Shown here one piece after another: positions 34,964-42,291 of a stretch of 64,000 bases of DNA. Position numbers and translations under genes: made by a program. The stretch comes from Barnesiella merdipullorum (GTDB taxonomy: Bacteria > Bacteroidota > Bacteroidia > Bacteroidales > Barnesiellaceae), in assembly GCA_019116365.1 (NCBI GenBank), contig DXBT01000030.1:14728-78727 (forward strand), written 5' to 3'. The notes under the pieces are model-generated. The model ran no database searches. It was not told where the DNA came from and worked only from the letters and a program-made list of their open reading frames with translations. How positions within the stretch are numbered: position 1 is the stretch's first letter; the number at the start of each line of letters is the position of its first letter.

Positions 34964-35042
34964 CTAAAAGTTTTAGTTATTCAACTAATATTTATAGTTA
35001 ATAAAACTAAACCATGTAGTTTTGTAACTATATTTTTTAGTT
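34962..35042. promoter_or_regulatory. Array of four phased 17-bp palindromic operators (AACTA-N7-TAGTT)
   Basis: Four copies at 34962-34978, 34983-34999, 35005-35021 and 35026-35042. Each has AACTA and TAGTT arms exactly seven bases apart; the first is a full palindrome (AACTAAAA-G-TTTTAGTT). Starts are 21, 22 and 21 bases apart, about two helical turns, so all lie on one face of the DNA. They cover the blaI-like promoter. Inference: cooperative binding of the BlaI-like repressor. Confidence 0.85.
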
Positions 35043-35044
35043 TA

Positions 35045-35095
35045 ATAAAAAAGATAACAAGATGCGGCAGCCGGTACTGAAACCAACTGCCGCAT
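35045..35095 (-). terminator. Terminator after the MFS transporter gene
   Basis: ATGCGGCAG / CTGCCGCAT stem, followed on the minus strand by TTATCTTTTTT. Lies 40 bases past the stop at 35135; a second small hairpin (AAGTCGATT-G-AATCGACTT) precedes it. Confidence 0.75.
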
Positions 35096-35134
35096 GTATA
35101 GAGTTTGGAATAAGTCGATTGAATCGACTTGGGA

Positions 35135-36571
35135 TTACTTTTGGATGTTAGGCTCTTCGAGGCCGTATCTCCGTTTCTTATCCTCAACTTTCAGCCATAA
35201 TCCGAACAGGAGAGCCAGGACTCCCAGGCTGGCAAAGATGAGCATCGGGATGGTGTAGTTGTATTGCAGCGGATCTTCGATACCGGGATTCGACATGCGC
35301 AACGTGGCACCGATAATCATGGGGAAAGAGTAGAGACCGATGTTCTGAATCCAGAAGATAACGGCGTAGGCCGAACCCAGCAACTTGTTATCAACCAGCT
35401 TGGGAACCGAAGGCCACAGCGAAGCCGGTACCAGCGAGAACGAGATACCCAGCAGGATAATCGACAGGTAGGCTACAATCACAGCGATTACCGTGCCTTT
35501 GAGTGCCGGCAATACCAGGGCGAATACCAGGTGGCAGGCAATCATGAGCAGAGCACCGAAGATGAGCATGGTAGCTCCTTTACCTTTGTGATCGAGGAAG
35601 TTGCCCAGGATGGGGGTGATGGCAGCCGCTCCCAGCGGGAATACAAAGAACACGAGCCCCGCTTGCTCGGCCGTGTAGCCCAGGTTGCATTGCAGCATGT
35701 TGATGGCATACTTCTGGAAGGGGAAGATGGCCGAGTAGTAGAGCACGCAGAGGAGAGCTACCAGCCAGAATACCTTGCTCGAGAAGATATATTTGAGGTC
35801 TGAGATTTTGAAGGGATCGTCTTTTTCTTCGCCGCTTTCGCCCATCTGTTTTTCGAGTTTCTTATCCATGAAAGCATAGGAGATGAAGCAGATGAGGCCG
35901 ATAGCCAGCAGGATAACCGCTACCAGTACGGGACGCGACACATCGACGGGAGCAAACTTGTTGGCCAATACCGGCGAACCCAGCACGACCACAGCTACAC
36001 CCACACGGGCGATAGCCATCTCGACGCCCATGGCCAAGGCCATCTCTTTACCTTTGAACCACTTGACGATACCGCGCGAAACCGTGATACCGGCCATCTC
36101 GACCCCGCAGCCGAAGAACATGAAGCCGATGGCCGACATCTTGGCCGAGGCGGGCATGCCCTCGTAGAACGGGGTGACGTTCCACCACTCCAGCGGCAGG
36201 TTCATGAATCGGTTCATAAAGGCTTCGGCATTGCTGCCGATGAAGGCATTGCTCACCGCAAAATAGTTGATCGAGGCACCTACCAGCATGACGGCACCCG
36301 AGAGGATGGCGGTGAAGCGAACTCCCATCTTGTCGAGTATGATACCGGCAAAAATCAGGAAGAACACGAATACGTTCAGGAAAGTCTCCGACCCGGCGTA
36401 ATGGCCGTAGGCATCGGGTGACCAGCCTCTGGTGTTTTGCAATAATTCTTGTAGCGGCGAGAGTATGTCCATGAAGATATACCCAAAGAACATAGCACTC
36501 GCCAGCAGGACAAGGGCAGTCCACCGAACCGCCGGGATGTCCTTTATCAATTGAGTCATTTTCTCTGTCAT
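35135..36571 (-). CDS. Major facilitator superfamily transporter
   Basis: 478 residues with about 12 membrane segments, a charged central loop (about 245-265: KKLEKQMGESGEEKDD) and an MFS-type loop motif (DKMGVRF after helix 2; LDHKGKGA after helix 8). It resembles nitrate/sugar-phosphate-like or general solute MFS proteins of Bacteroidales; substrate cannot be assigned. It starts 35 bases after the outer-membrane protein gene upstream on the same strand and ends at a terminator, so it may close the long minus-strand operon that begins at yicC. Alternative start at Met5. Confidence 0.85.
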   Translation of the reverse strand: MTEKMTQLIKDIPAVRWTALVLLASAMFFGYIFMDILSPLQELLQNTRGWSPDAYGHYAGSETFLNVFVFFLIFAGIILDKMGVRFTAILSGAVMLVGASINYFAVSNAFIGSNAEAFMNRFMNLPLEWWNVTPFYEGMPASAKMSAIGFMFFGCGVEMAGITVSRGIVKWFKGKEMALAMGVEMAIARVGVAVVVLGSPVLANKFAPVDVSRPVLVAVILLAIGLICFISYAFMDKKLEKQMGESGEEKDDPFKISDLKYIFSSKVFWLVALLCVLYYSAIFPFQKYAINMLQCNLGYTAEQAGLVFFVFPLGAAAITPILGNFLDHKGKGATMLIFGALLMIACHLVFALVLPALKGTVIAVIVAYLSIILLGISFSLVPASLWPSVPKLVDNKLLGSAYAVIFWIQNIGLYSFPMIIGATLRMSNPGIEDPLQYNYTIPMLIFASLGVLALLFGLWLKVEDKKRRYGLEEPNIQK

Positions 36572-36606
36572 TGTGTTATGTGTTTTTTGATTTGTTTATT
36601 CGTCGT

Positions 36607-37131
36607 TTAGAAATAGACCGACAGACCTATCTTCAACCCATACTGGTCGAACTTGTCGGTGAAACTGTGTTCCCAGTAAAGTGCCGGATCGAGCGATATG
36701 TTGTGACTCACGAAGATGGCATAGCCCAGTTCGGCTCCCACATACAGGTAGTCGCGACAGACAGAGCTACCCCCCTTGGGTTTGTTCCAGGCGTGGGTAT
36801 AGCCGGTGTTCACCCCGATGAATAGGGTTGTCAAGGTGTAGTAGCGTATGCTCGCCATCAGGTCTATGCTGTTGTCTTTGTACTCTTTGTTCCAGGCAAA
36901 GTCTCCGCCGAGACCTACGAGAAAAGCCAGGTTGTTGGCGATGAAGTTACCCGCCTCGACCTTCAACCCCAGGTCGAAAGTCTCGTTGCCTGTCTCTTGG
37001 GTGTGGGTACTGCCCAGGTTGAAGCCACTCACCTGGGGATTGACAATCCAGGTGTTTTTCAAAATCTGTGCCGACCCGGTACTCGACAACAGCCCGATAA
37101 TCGACAGGATGAGGAATATTCGCTTTATCAT
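36607..37131 (-). CDS. Small outer-membrane beta-barrel protein
   Basis: 174 residues: signal peptide (1-21, ending STGSAQ), then alternating hydrophobic/polar strands (FDLGLKVEAGNFIANNLAFLVGLGG, LFIGVNTGYTHAW, YLYVGAELGYAIF) and a terminal aromatic residue (GLKIGLSVYF), the usual signature of an eight-stranded outer-membrane barrel (OmpW/OmpA-like beta-barrel family). Function unknown. Lies in the minus-strand gene series, 25 bases after the small membrane protein gene. Confidence 0.8.
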   Translation of the reverse strand: MIKRIFLILSIIGLLSSTGSAQILKNTWIVNPQVSGFNLGSTHTQETGNETFDLGLKVEAGNFIANNLAFLVGLGGDFAWNKEYKDNSIDLMASIRYYTLTTLFIGVNTGYTHAWNKPKGGSSVCRDYLYVGAELGYAIFVSHNISLDPALYWEHSFTDKFDQYGLKIGLSVYF

Positions 37132-37156
37132 AACTGCATGTGTGAGATGGATGATT

Positions 37157-37399
37157 TTACATATGACGATCGTTGTGCAGGGTGCGACGATTCGATGCGT
37201 CTTGTTTCTGGCGCCGTTCGTTACGTATCATTTCGCGACGTTTCAAGGCCCATCGCAGAGCGATGATGATCAACAGCGTGATGGCGATGATACCAAAGTA
37301 CTCCCAGTAGTTGCCGCTCAGCAGCATGCCGCGGCCAAAGTAGGCCATGACGGCCAGATAGATGAGTAGGAGCAATGCGATTAGGTTATACCTTTTCAT
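37157..37399 (-). CDS. Small membrane protein, uncharacterised
   Basis: 80 residues from the ATG at 37399 (MKRYNLIALLLLIYLAVMAY); two predicted membrane segments (about 5-22 and 33-51) followed by a strongly basic tail (KRREMIRNERRQKQ, ending HNDRHM). Not recognised beyond being a small inner-membrane protein of a type common in Bacteroidales. It starts 23 bases after the exonuclease gene and precedes the outer-membrane barrel gene. Confidence 0.65.
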   Translation of the reverse strand: MKRYNLIALLLLIYLAVMAYFGRGMLLSGNYWEYFGIIAITLLIIIALRWALKRREMIRNERRQKQDASNRRTLHNDRHM

Positions 37400-37422
37400 A
37401 TTTGATAATGATATAGAGTTTT

Positions 37423-38046
37423 TTATATAAGGAGCTGGTTGGGGCATTGAAATTTGCCCGATTGTAGAGTCTCGTAAATCTTGATGCAGCTCCAGGCATC
37501 GGTTGCGGCATAGAGTTGCTGTCCGTCGGTCAGGTGGTCGGCCTCCCAGTTGGAGAGGCGCTGTCCTTTTGATATCTTTTTCCCGATGACGATGGCATAG
37601 ATTTTTTGCAGACTTTGGTCTTCGATGCCGTAGGGCTTGACAAACTTCTGCAACTCCACGAAGTTGCGGGGGGTAAACTGTCCGTCTTTGAGGCGGTTCA
37701 GCATGCAGAAATCGTCTTTGAGCGAAATGCCTACCTTGAGCAGGTTTTCGTCTTCGAGCAAGTGTTTCAAGGCGGGAGTAAATCCTATGCGGTTGAGCCT
37801 GAACAGGTAACAGGTGTCGTGGGTCGATAGCTGCATGAGGGCCACATGGTTGCTTTGGCCTTTCTTGAAGGTGGGGCGGGTCTCAGTATCGAAGCCTATG
37901 ATAGGTTCGCGACAGAGCCGCCCGACAGCCTCGGTGGCCAGGGCGTCATTGTCGATCACAACGATTCTTCCGGGGAATGATTCGATGGGAAGAGTCGCGA
38001 TGATTTCTTTACTGATTTTTATTTTGTCAGATGCTTCGTTCTCCAT
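37423..38046 (-). CDS. 3'-5' exonuclease, DnaQ-like (WRN/RNase D type)
   Basis: 207 residues. Exonuclease motifs: Exo I GFDTETRPTF (D and E metal ligands), Exo II around VGISLKDDFCML, and Exo III YAATDAW with the catalytic Tyr and Asp. The compact size, without an HRDC domain, matches stand-alone DEDDy exonucleases of Bacteroidetes that process RNA or DNA ends. Six bases separate it from the DUF5063 gene upstream; part of the yicC-gmk-nadD operon. Confidence 0.88.
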   Translation of the reverse strand: MENEASDKIKISKEIIATLPIESFPGRIVVIDNDALATEAVGRLCREPIIGFDTETRPTFKKGQSNHVALMQLSTHDTCYLFRLNRIGFTPALKHLLEDENLLKVGISLKDDFCMLNRLKDGQFTPRNFVELQKFVKPYGIEDQSLQKIYAIVIGKKISKGQRLSNWEADHLTDGQQLYAATDAWSCIKIYETLQSGKFQCPNQLLI

Positions 38047-38052
38047 AATTGT

Positions 38053-38712
38053 TTAATCCTCATCATCGTTGAGTTTGTCGAAAATATCGTCGTCCCCTTG
38101 TTGATGACCGAATATGTCGGTATAATGGCTGCCCGAGTCTTCCCGGTAGTGGTGATGGTGGTGGCCACAGTCGCAATGGTCGTCGTCATCCTCATCGTCG
38201 TTGTCGTTGGGCGAGTATTTCACGTTGTGCAGCGCTCGCAGCACGTTTACCAGTTGCTGTCCCCAGTAGGAGACAAAGTTTTCGTAACAGATATACAGCG
38301 CCTCGAGCATCTGAGGTTCGTTGCCCAACCGATATGTCGAAATGAAGTCTTTCAAGTCTTGATAGATATCGGCGAGACCTTCGGAGATACTGGCGGCCAG
38401 GGGCTCCTCGCTGTATTTCATATCGTTCTGGAATACTTCCAGATAGCTGTCGTCTTCGCCCAGCAGGCTCTCGATACTCATGCGTATGCCCTCATACATG
38501 CCCTCGGTGACAAACCGCTCGGGGTAGGTCTCCTCTTCGGGTCCCTCGGGCGATAGCAGGGTGGCTTTGAGATAGAGTAGCGGGAGTATCTTTATGATTT
38601 TATCGATAAATTCATCTCTTTCCAGTTCGGGAGTACGTTCGAGAAATGCGCAATATTCGGCACCGACGGTGACAAATTCGATAATGTTTTTTGAATAAAT
38701 GCGTTCGTCCAT
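38053..38712 (-). CDS. DUF5063 family protein with metal-binding-like acidic/His tail
   Basis: 219 residues. An all-helical N-terminal part (about 1-165; FVTVGAEYCAFLE, SLLGEDDSYLEVF, YRLGNEPQMLEALY) matches DUF5063, a Bacteroidetes family of unknown function. The tail (about 170-219) is very acidic and contains DDDDHCDCGHHHHH followed by more Asp and His, which looks able to bind divalent metals. Its ATG overlaps the nadD stop (TAATG), so translation is coupled; the conserved setting with nadD and gmk suggests a nucleotide or stress-linked role, not proven. Confidence 0.82.
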   Translation of the reverse strand: MDERIYSKNIIEFVTVGAEYCAFLERTPELERDEFIDKIIKILPLLYLKATLLSPEGPEEETYPERFVTEGMYEGIRMSIESLLGEDDSYLEVFQNDMKYSEEPLAASISEGLADIYQDLKDFISTYRLGNEPQMLEALYICYENFVSYWGQQLVNVLRALHNVKYSPNDNDDEDDDDHCDCGHHHHHYREDSGSHYTDIFGHQQGDDDIFDKLNDDED

Positions 38713-39302
38713 TACTCGTTGTTTTTATAAAGTCTGTGGTTGATTATATATTCATATACCGGCTGGGGTACGAAATAGTTCATGTTCTTGCCCTCGGCAA
38801 TGCCTTGCCGCACCTGGGTCGAAGAGATTTCGATGATGGGCGCCTGGCAATATCGCACCGTGGGGGGGAGCTTCGTTTCATCGACCTCGTAGCCCCGGCG
38901 GGGATAGATGCACACGTGGTATTCGTCGATGATGCGTCGGCTCTCGCGCCACCGGTCGAAGAGTTGCCAGTTGTCGGCTCCGATGACGAGCGTGAACTCG
39001 CGGTCGGGGTAGAGGCTCTTGAGGTGGTCGAGCGTGCGTATCGTGTAGGAGGGTAGGGGCAGCGAAAACTCGATGTCGGTCGCCACGATTTTGCGATTGC
39101 CGGTCACGGCCAGCCTGAGCATCTCGACCCGTTGCCGGTCGGCCTCGCTCGACAGCTTTTCCCGCAGGGGGTTCTGTGGCGTTACCGACATCCACACCTC
39201 GTCGAAACCTTCATACTCGCACAGGTAGTTGGCCAGTATGAGGTGCCCCGTGTGGACCGGGTTGAATGTGCCAGAGAAAAAAGCTGTCGGGATAAGTGGC
39301 AT
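38712..39302 (-). CDS. nadD: Nicotinate-nucleotide adenylyltransferase
   Basis: 196 residues, typical. Nucleotidyltransferase motifs FSGTFNPVHTGH (T/HxGH) at residues about 9-20 and SSTQVRQGIAEG (ISSTxxR) at about 165-176. Transfers AMP from ATP to nicotinate mononucleotide in NAD synthesis, in the cytosol. Six bases after gmk, and overlapping the next gene by one base. Confidence 0.96.
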   Translation of the reverse strand: MPLIPTAFFSGTFNPVHTGHLILANYLCEYEGFDEVWMSVTPQNPLREKLSSEADRQRVEMLRLAVTGNRKIVATDIEFSLPLPSYTIRTLDHLKSLYPDREFTLVIGADNWQLFDRWRESRRIIDEYHVCIYPRRGYEVDETKLPPTVRYCQAPIIEISSTQVRQGIAEGKNMNYFVPQPVYEYIINHRLYKNNE

Positions 39303-39308
39303 AGGGCG

Positions 39309-39884
39309 TCAGGGTTTGTCGAGGAATTGGCGTATTGCCTGATAGGCTTCTTCCTGCGCTTTTTCCAGAATATCGTTGACAATGATGCGGTCGAACCGCG
39401 GGGCAAACGAGAGTTCATACTCGGCTTTGGCAATGCGGCTGGCAATTACCTCGGGGGCATCGGTAGCCCGGTGTTCGAGCCGCTTCTTCAGCTCTTCGAT
39501 GCTGGGGGGCTGAATGAAGAGGGCCAGAGCCTGGTCGCCGTAGTACTTCTTGATATTGAGTCCGCCCACGACATCGACATCGAAAATGACGTTGCGTCCG
39601 CTGTCGAGGATACGTTCTACCTCACTCTTCAAGGTGCCGTAGAACTTACCGGCATAGACCTCTTCATATTCGAGAAACTCGCCGTTGGCAATGCGTTGCC
39701 TGAACTCTTCGGGTGAGATAAAGTAGTACTCGACACCGTTCTTTTCGGTGCCTCGAGGTGCCCGGCTGGTGGCCGAAATCGAGAACGACAGGTTCAAGTC
39801 CCGGTGCAACAGCGATTGTATGATAGTCGATTTACCCGACCCCGAGGGTGCCGAGAAAATAATCAGTTTGCCTCTCTTTTCCAT
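39309..39884 (-). CDS. gmk: Guanylate kinase
   Basis: 191 residues, normal length. P-loop SAPSGSGKST (about 10-19), GMP-binding TSRAPRGTEKNGVEYYF, and DVDVVGGLNIKK. Phosphorylates GMP to GDP with ATP. The start codon overlaps the yicC stop by one base (TAATG), the same order as in many Bacteroidetes. Confidence 0.97.
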   Translation of the reverse strand: MEKRGKLIIFSAPSGSGKSTIIQSLLHRDLNLSFSISATSRAPRGTEKNGVEYYFISPEEFRQRIANGEFLEYEEVYAGKFYGTLKSEVERILDSGRNVIFDVDVVGGLNIKKYYGDQALALFIQPPSIEELKKRLEHRATDAPEVIASRIAKAEYELSFAPRFDRIIVNDILEKAQEEAYQAIRQFLDKP

Positions 39885-40756
39885 TACATCACGTTTAATA
39901 CCTGCTCTTTGATTTGTTCCAACTCGTCTTTCATGCGCACGACGATGCGTTGCATTTCGGCCTGGTTCGACTTGGAACCGAGCGTATTGATTTCGCGGCC
40001 CATCTCCTGACTGATGAATCCCAGTTTCTTGCCTTGACCCTTCCCGGCCTGCATGGTCTCGAGGAAGTATTTCAGGTGGTTGTCGAGCCGGTGTTTCTCC
40101 TCGTTGATGTCGAGTTTCTCGATGTAGTAGATCATCTCCTGCTCAAACCGGTTTTTGTCGTAGTCGAAGTTGTCGATCTTGGTCAGGGCGTCGATAATGC
40201 GTCCTTTTATCTTCTCGATGCGCTCTTTTTCATAGGGCTCTACCTCTTTCAGCAACCGGGCTATGTTGTCGATCTTCTCTTCGAAGAGGCGTTGCAACAT
40301 GGCCCCCTCCTGGATGCGGAACTCTTCGAGGCGGGTGATGGCCTCGTTGACAGCCTTTTTCAAGGCGGCTATTTCGGTCTCGTCGATTTCGGGGGCCTCG
40401 GTACTCAAGGCATCGGGCATGCGCAGCAGAATCGAGAAACAATCCTCGGGCATGGCGATACCCAGTTTTTCCGATGCATCCTTCACCTGCTGGTAATAGC
40501 CCTCCAGTACCGGAATGTTTATTTGGGCCGAAGTACTTTTGCCTATTGTCTCGCTATACACCAGAAAATCGACTTTGCCCCGCTCGAGTCGCCGGGCAAT
40601 CTCCGATCGGATTTCCATCTCCAGTTCTCTGTATTGCTGGGGAATACGGGTTGATAAATCGAGCTGCTTGCTGTTCAACGATTTTATTTCAACGGTTATT
40701 TTTTTGTGCGGCAGTTCCACCACGGACTTGCCGAAACCGGTCATCGATTGTATCAT
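39884..40756 (-). CDS. yicC: YicC/YloC-family endoribonuclease
   Basis: 290 residues. Family start MIQSMTGFGKSVVE, central SLNSKQLDLSTRIP, and the conserved C-terminal block EKLDINEEKHRLDNHLKYF followed by GKKLGFISQEMGREINTLGSK. YicC-type proteins are endoribonucleases involved in RNA turnover. First gene of the operon yicC-gmk-nadD-DUF5063-exonuclease; a TAAATTTG box lies at 40774-40781 on the minus strand, 17 bases upstream. Confidence 0.95.
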   Translation of the reverse strand: MIQSMTGFGKSVVELPHKKITVEIKSLNSKQLDLSTRIPQQYRELEMEIRSEIARRLERGKVDFLVYSETIGKSTSAQINIPVLEGYYQQVKDASEKLGIAMPEDCFSILLRMPDALSTEAPEIDETEIAALKKAVNEAITRLEEFRIQEGAMLQRLFEEKIDNIARLLKEVEPYEKERIEKIKGRIIDALTKIDNFDYDKNRFEQEMIYYIEKLDINEEKHRLDNHLKYFLETMQAGKGQGKKLGFISQEMGREINTLGSKSNQAEMQRIVVRMKDELEQIKEQVLNVM

Positions 40757-40825
40757 GTCAGTAAATGTTTTTGCAAATTTAATCTTAATTCCGTTGCAAA
40801 AGCAATATTATTGAAAAAAAAGAGC

Positions 40826-40833
40826 TATTTTTG
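40826..40833 (+). promoter_or_regulatory. -7 box for the tsaB gene series
   Basis: TATTTTTG, 87 bases before the tsaB start codon; it diverges from the yicC promoter region. Confidence 0.5.
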
Positions 40834-40920
40834 TACACTCATTAACGCAATTAATATACGTTTGTTTACTGCTTTCTCTCCGTTGAGGTCAGGAAGGCAA
40901 GATGTTTACCTGTAAAAATT

Positions 40921-41613
40921 ATGCCGAATATTCTACATATAGAGACTTCTACGTCGGTCTGTTCGGCCGCGCTTTCGTCCGATGGCGTGGTTCAATGTCA
41001 TTTCGAGAGTTTCGACGGTCCTTCGCACGCCTCTTTGCTGGGGGCCTATGTCAAGGAGTTGATGACCTTTGCCCGCGACAAGTCGGTCAAGGTCGATGCC
41101 GTAGCCGTGAGCAGCGGGCCCGGTTCCTATACGGGGCTGCGCATTGGGGTATCCGAGGCCAAGGGCCTCTGTTTCGGTTTGGGGGTTCCCCTCATTGCCG
41201 TGCCCACGCTCGAGCTGCTGGCTTGTGCGACGATGTTCAAAACCTATTACGACGAAGATGTGTTATACTGTCCCATGATCGACGCTCGACGCATGGAGGT
41301 CTATGCCGCCGTTTATGACAATGCGCTCAACACCGTGAAGCCGGTAGAAGCCTGTGTCATCGACGAAAACTCCTTTGCCGATCTGCTGGCTACGCGGCGG
41401 GTGGTATTCGCGGGCAACGGGGCTGCCAAGTGCAAAGAGGTCATCCGTCACGAAAACGCCATCTTTGTCGATGATATCGTGCCGCTGGCCACCGATATGC
41501 TGGCCCTTGCCGAGCGGGCTTTCCGCCAGGGTAAATTTGAGGATGTAGCCTATTTCGAGCCTTTCTATCTGAAAGAGTTTGTCGCTACAAAGCCCAAGAA
41601 CAAAGTATTGTAA
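40921..41613 (+). CDS. tsaB: tRNA N6-threonylcarbamoyladenosine biosynthesis protein TsaB
   Basis: 230 residues. ASKHA-fold start ILHIETSTSVCSAAL, SSGPGSYTGLRIGVSEAKGL as the conserved loop (written here in parts: SGPGSYTGLRIG), and YCPMIDARRMEVY. It is the dimerisation partner of TsaD in the complex making t6A37 on tRNA. No zinc site, as expected for TsaB. It begins a plus-strand series with DUF4290, murA, rimM and a nitroreductase. Confidence 0.95.
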   Translation: MPNILHIETSTSVCSAALSSDGVVQCHFESFDGPSHASLLGAYVKELMTFARDKSVKVDAVAVSSGPGSYTGLRIGVSEAKGLCFGLGVPLIAVPTLELLACATMFKTYYDEDVLYCPMIDARRMEVYAAVYDNALNTVKPVEACVIDENSFADLLATRRVVFAGNGAAKCKEVIRHENAIFVDDIVPLATDMLALAERAFRQGKFEDVAYFEPFYLKEFVATKPKNKVL

Positions 41614-41633
41614 AAAAGAAAAACCAACCAACT

Positions 41634-42242
41634 ATGCAATATACCTCGGACTTAAAGAAACTGATACTGCCTGAGTATGGCCGCAATGTACAACAGATGG
41701 TCGATCACTGCATGACAATTGAGGATCGGGCCGAACGCACACGTTGTGCCAACACCATTATCAATATCATGGGGAATCTGTTTCCCCACCTGCGCGATAT
41801 CGAGGACTTCAAACACAAGTTGTGGGACCACCTGGCCATCATGTCCGACTTCAAGCTCGATATCGATTATCCCTACGAGATAGTCAAGAAGGAGAATCTG
41901 CACACTCAACCCGATCCCATACCCTACCAGTTGTCGCCCATCAAGTATCGCCACTATGGCAAAATCATGGAAGGGATGCTCAAGAAGGCCGAGGAGATGC
42001 CTGCCGGTCCTGAGCGCGATGCCCTCGTGTCGATGTTGGCCAACCACATGAAAAAGCTCTTCTACCAGTGGAACAAAGACTCGGTAGAGGACGAGAAGAT
42101 TTTGAAAGACCTGAAGGAATATACCCACGGAGTCATCGACCTCGATCCTGCCACCTACCATCTGCGCGATGTGCGGGAGCCTGTCGTGCAGCCGCAACGA
42201 AACAATAAATCGAAAAATAATTCAAAAAAAGCGGGTAAATAA
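41634..42242 (+). CDS. DUF4290 family protein
   Basis: 202 residues, mostly helical (YTSDLKKLILPEYGRNVQQM, HLRDIEDFKHKLWDHL, MSDFKLDIDYPYEI), with a basic low-complexity tail (NNKSKNNSKKAGK). Matches DUF4290, a conserved Bacteroidetes family without known function, usually next to murA and rimM as here. The codons for the last residues and the stop form the 5' arm and loop of a terminator-like hairpin. Confidence 0.88.
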   Translation: MQYTSDLKKLILPEYGRNVQQMVDHCMTIEDRAERTRCANTIINIMGNLFPHLRDIEDFKHKLWDHLAIMSDFKLDIDYPYEIVKKENLHTQPDPIPYQLSPIKYRHYGKIMEGMLKKAEEMPAGPERDALVSMLANHMKKLFYQWNKDSVEDEKILKDLKEYTHGVIDLDPATYHLRDVREPVVQPQRNNKSKNNSKKAGK

Positions 42243-42254
42243 CCGCTTTTTTTT
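42224..42254 (+). terminator. Terminator overlapping the DUF4290 stop codon
   Basis: AAAAAAAGCGG-GTAAATAA-CCGCTTTTTTTT: the stop TAA lies in the loop. Placed between DUF4290 and murA, it may weaken read-through into murA. Confidence 0.75.
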
Positions 42255-42291
42255 GTATCTTTCACTCATTAACCTTAATAGATTAAAGAGT

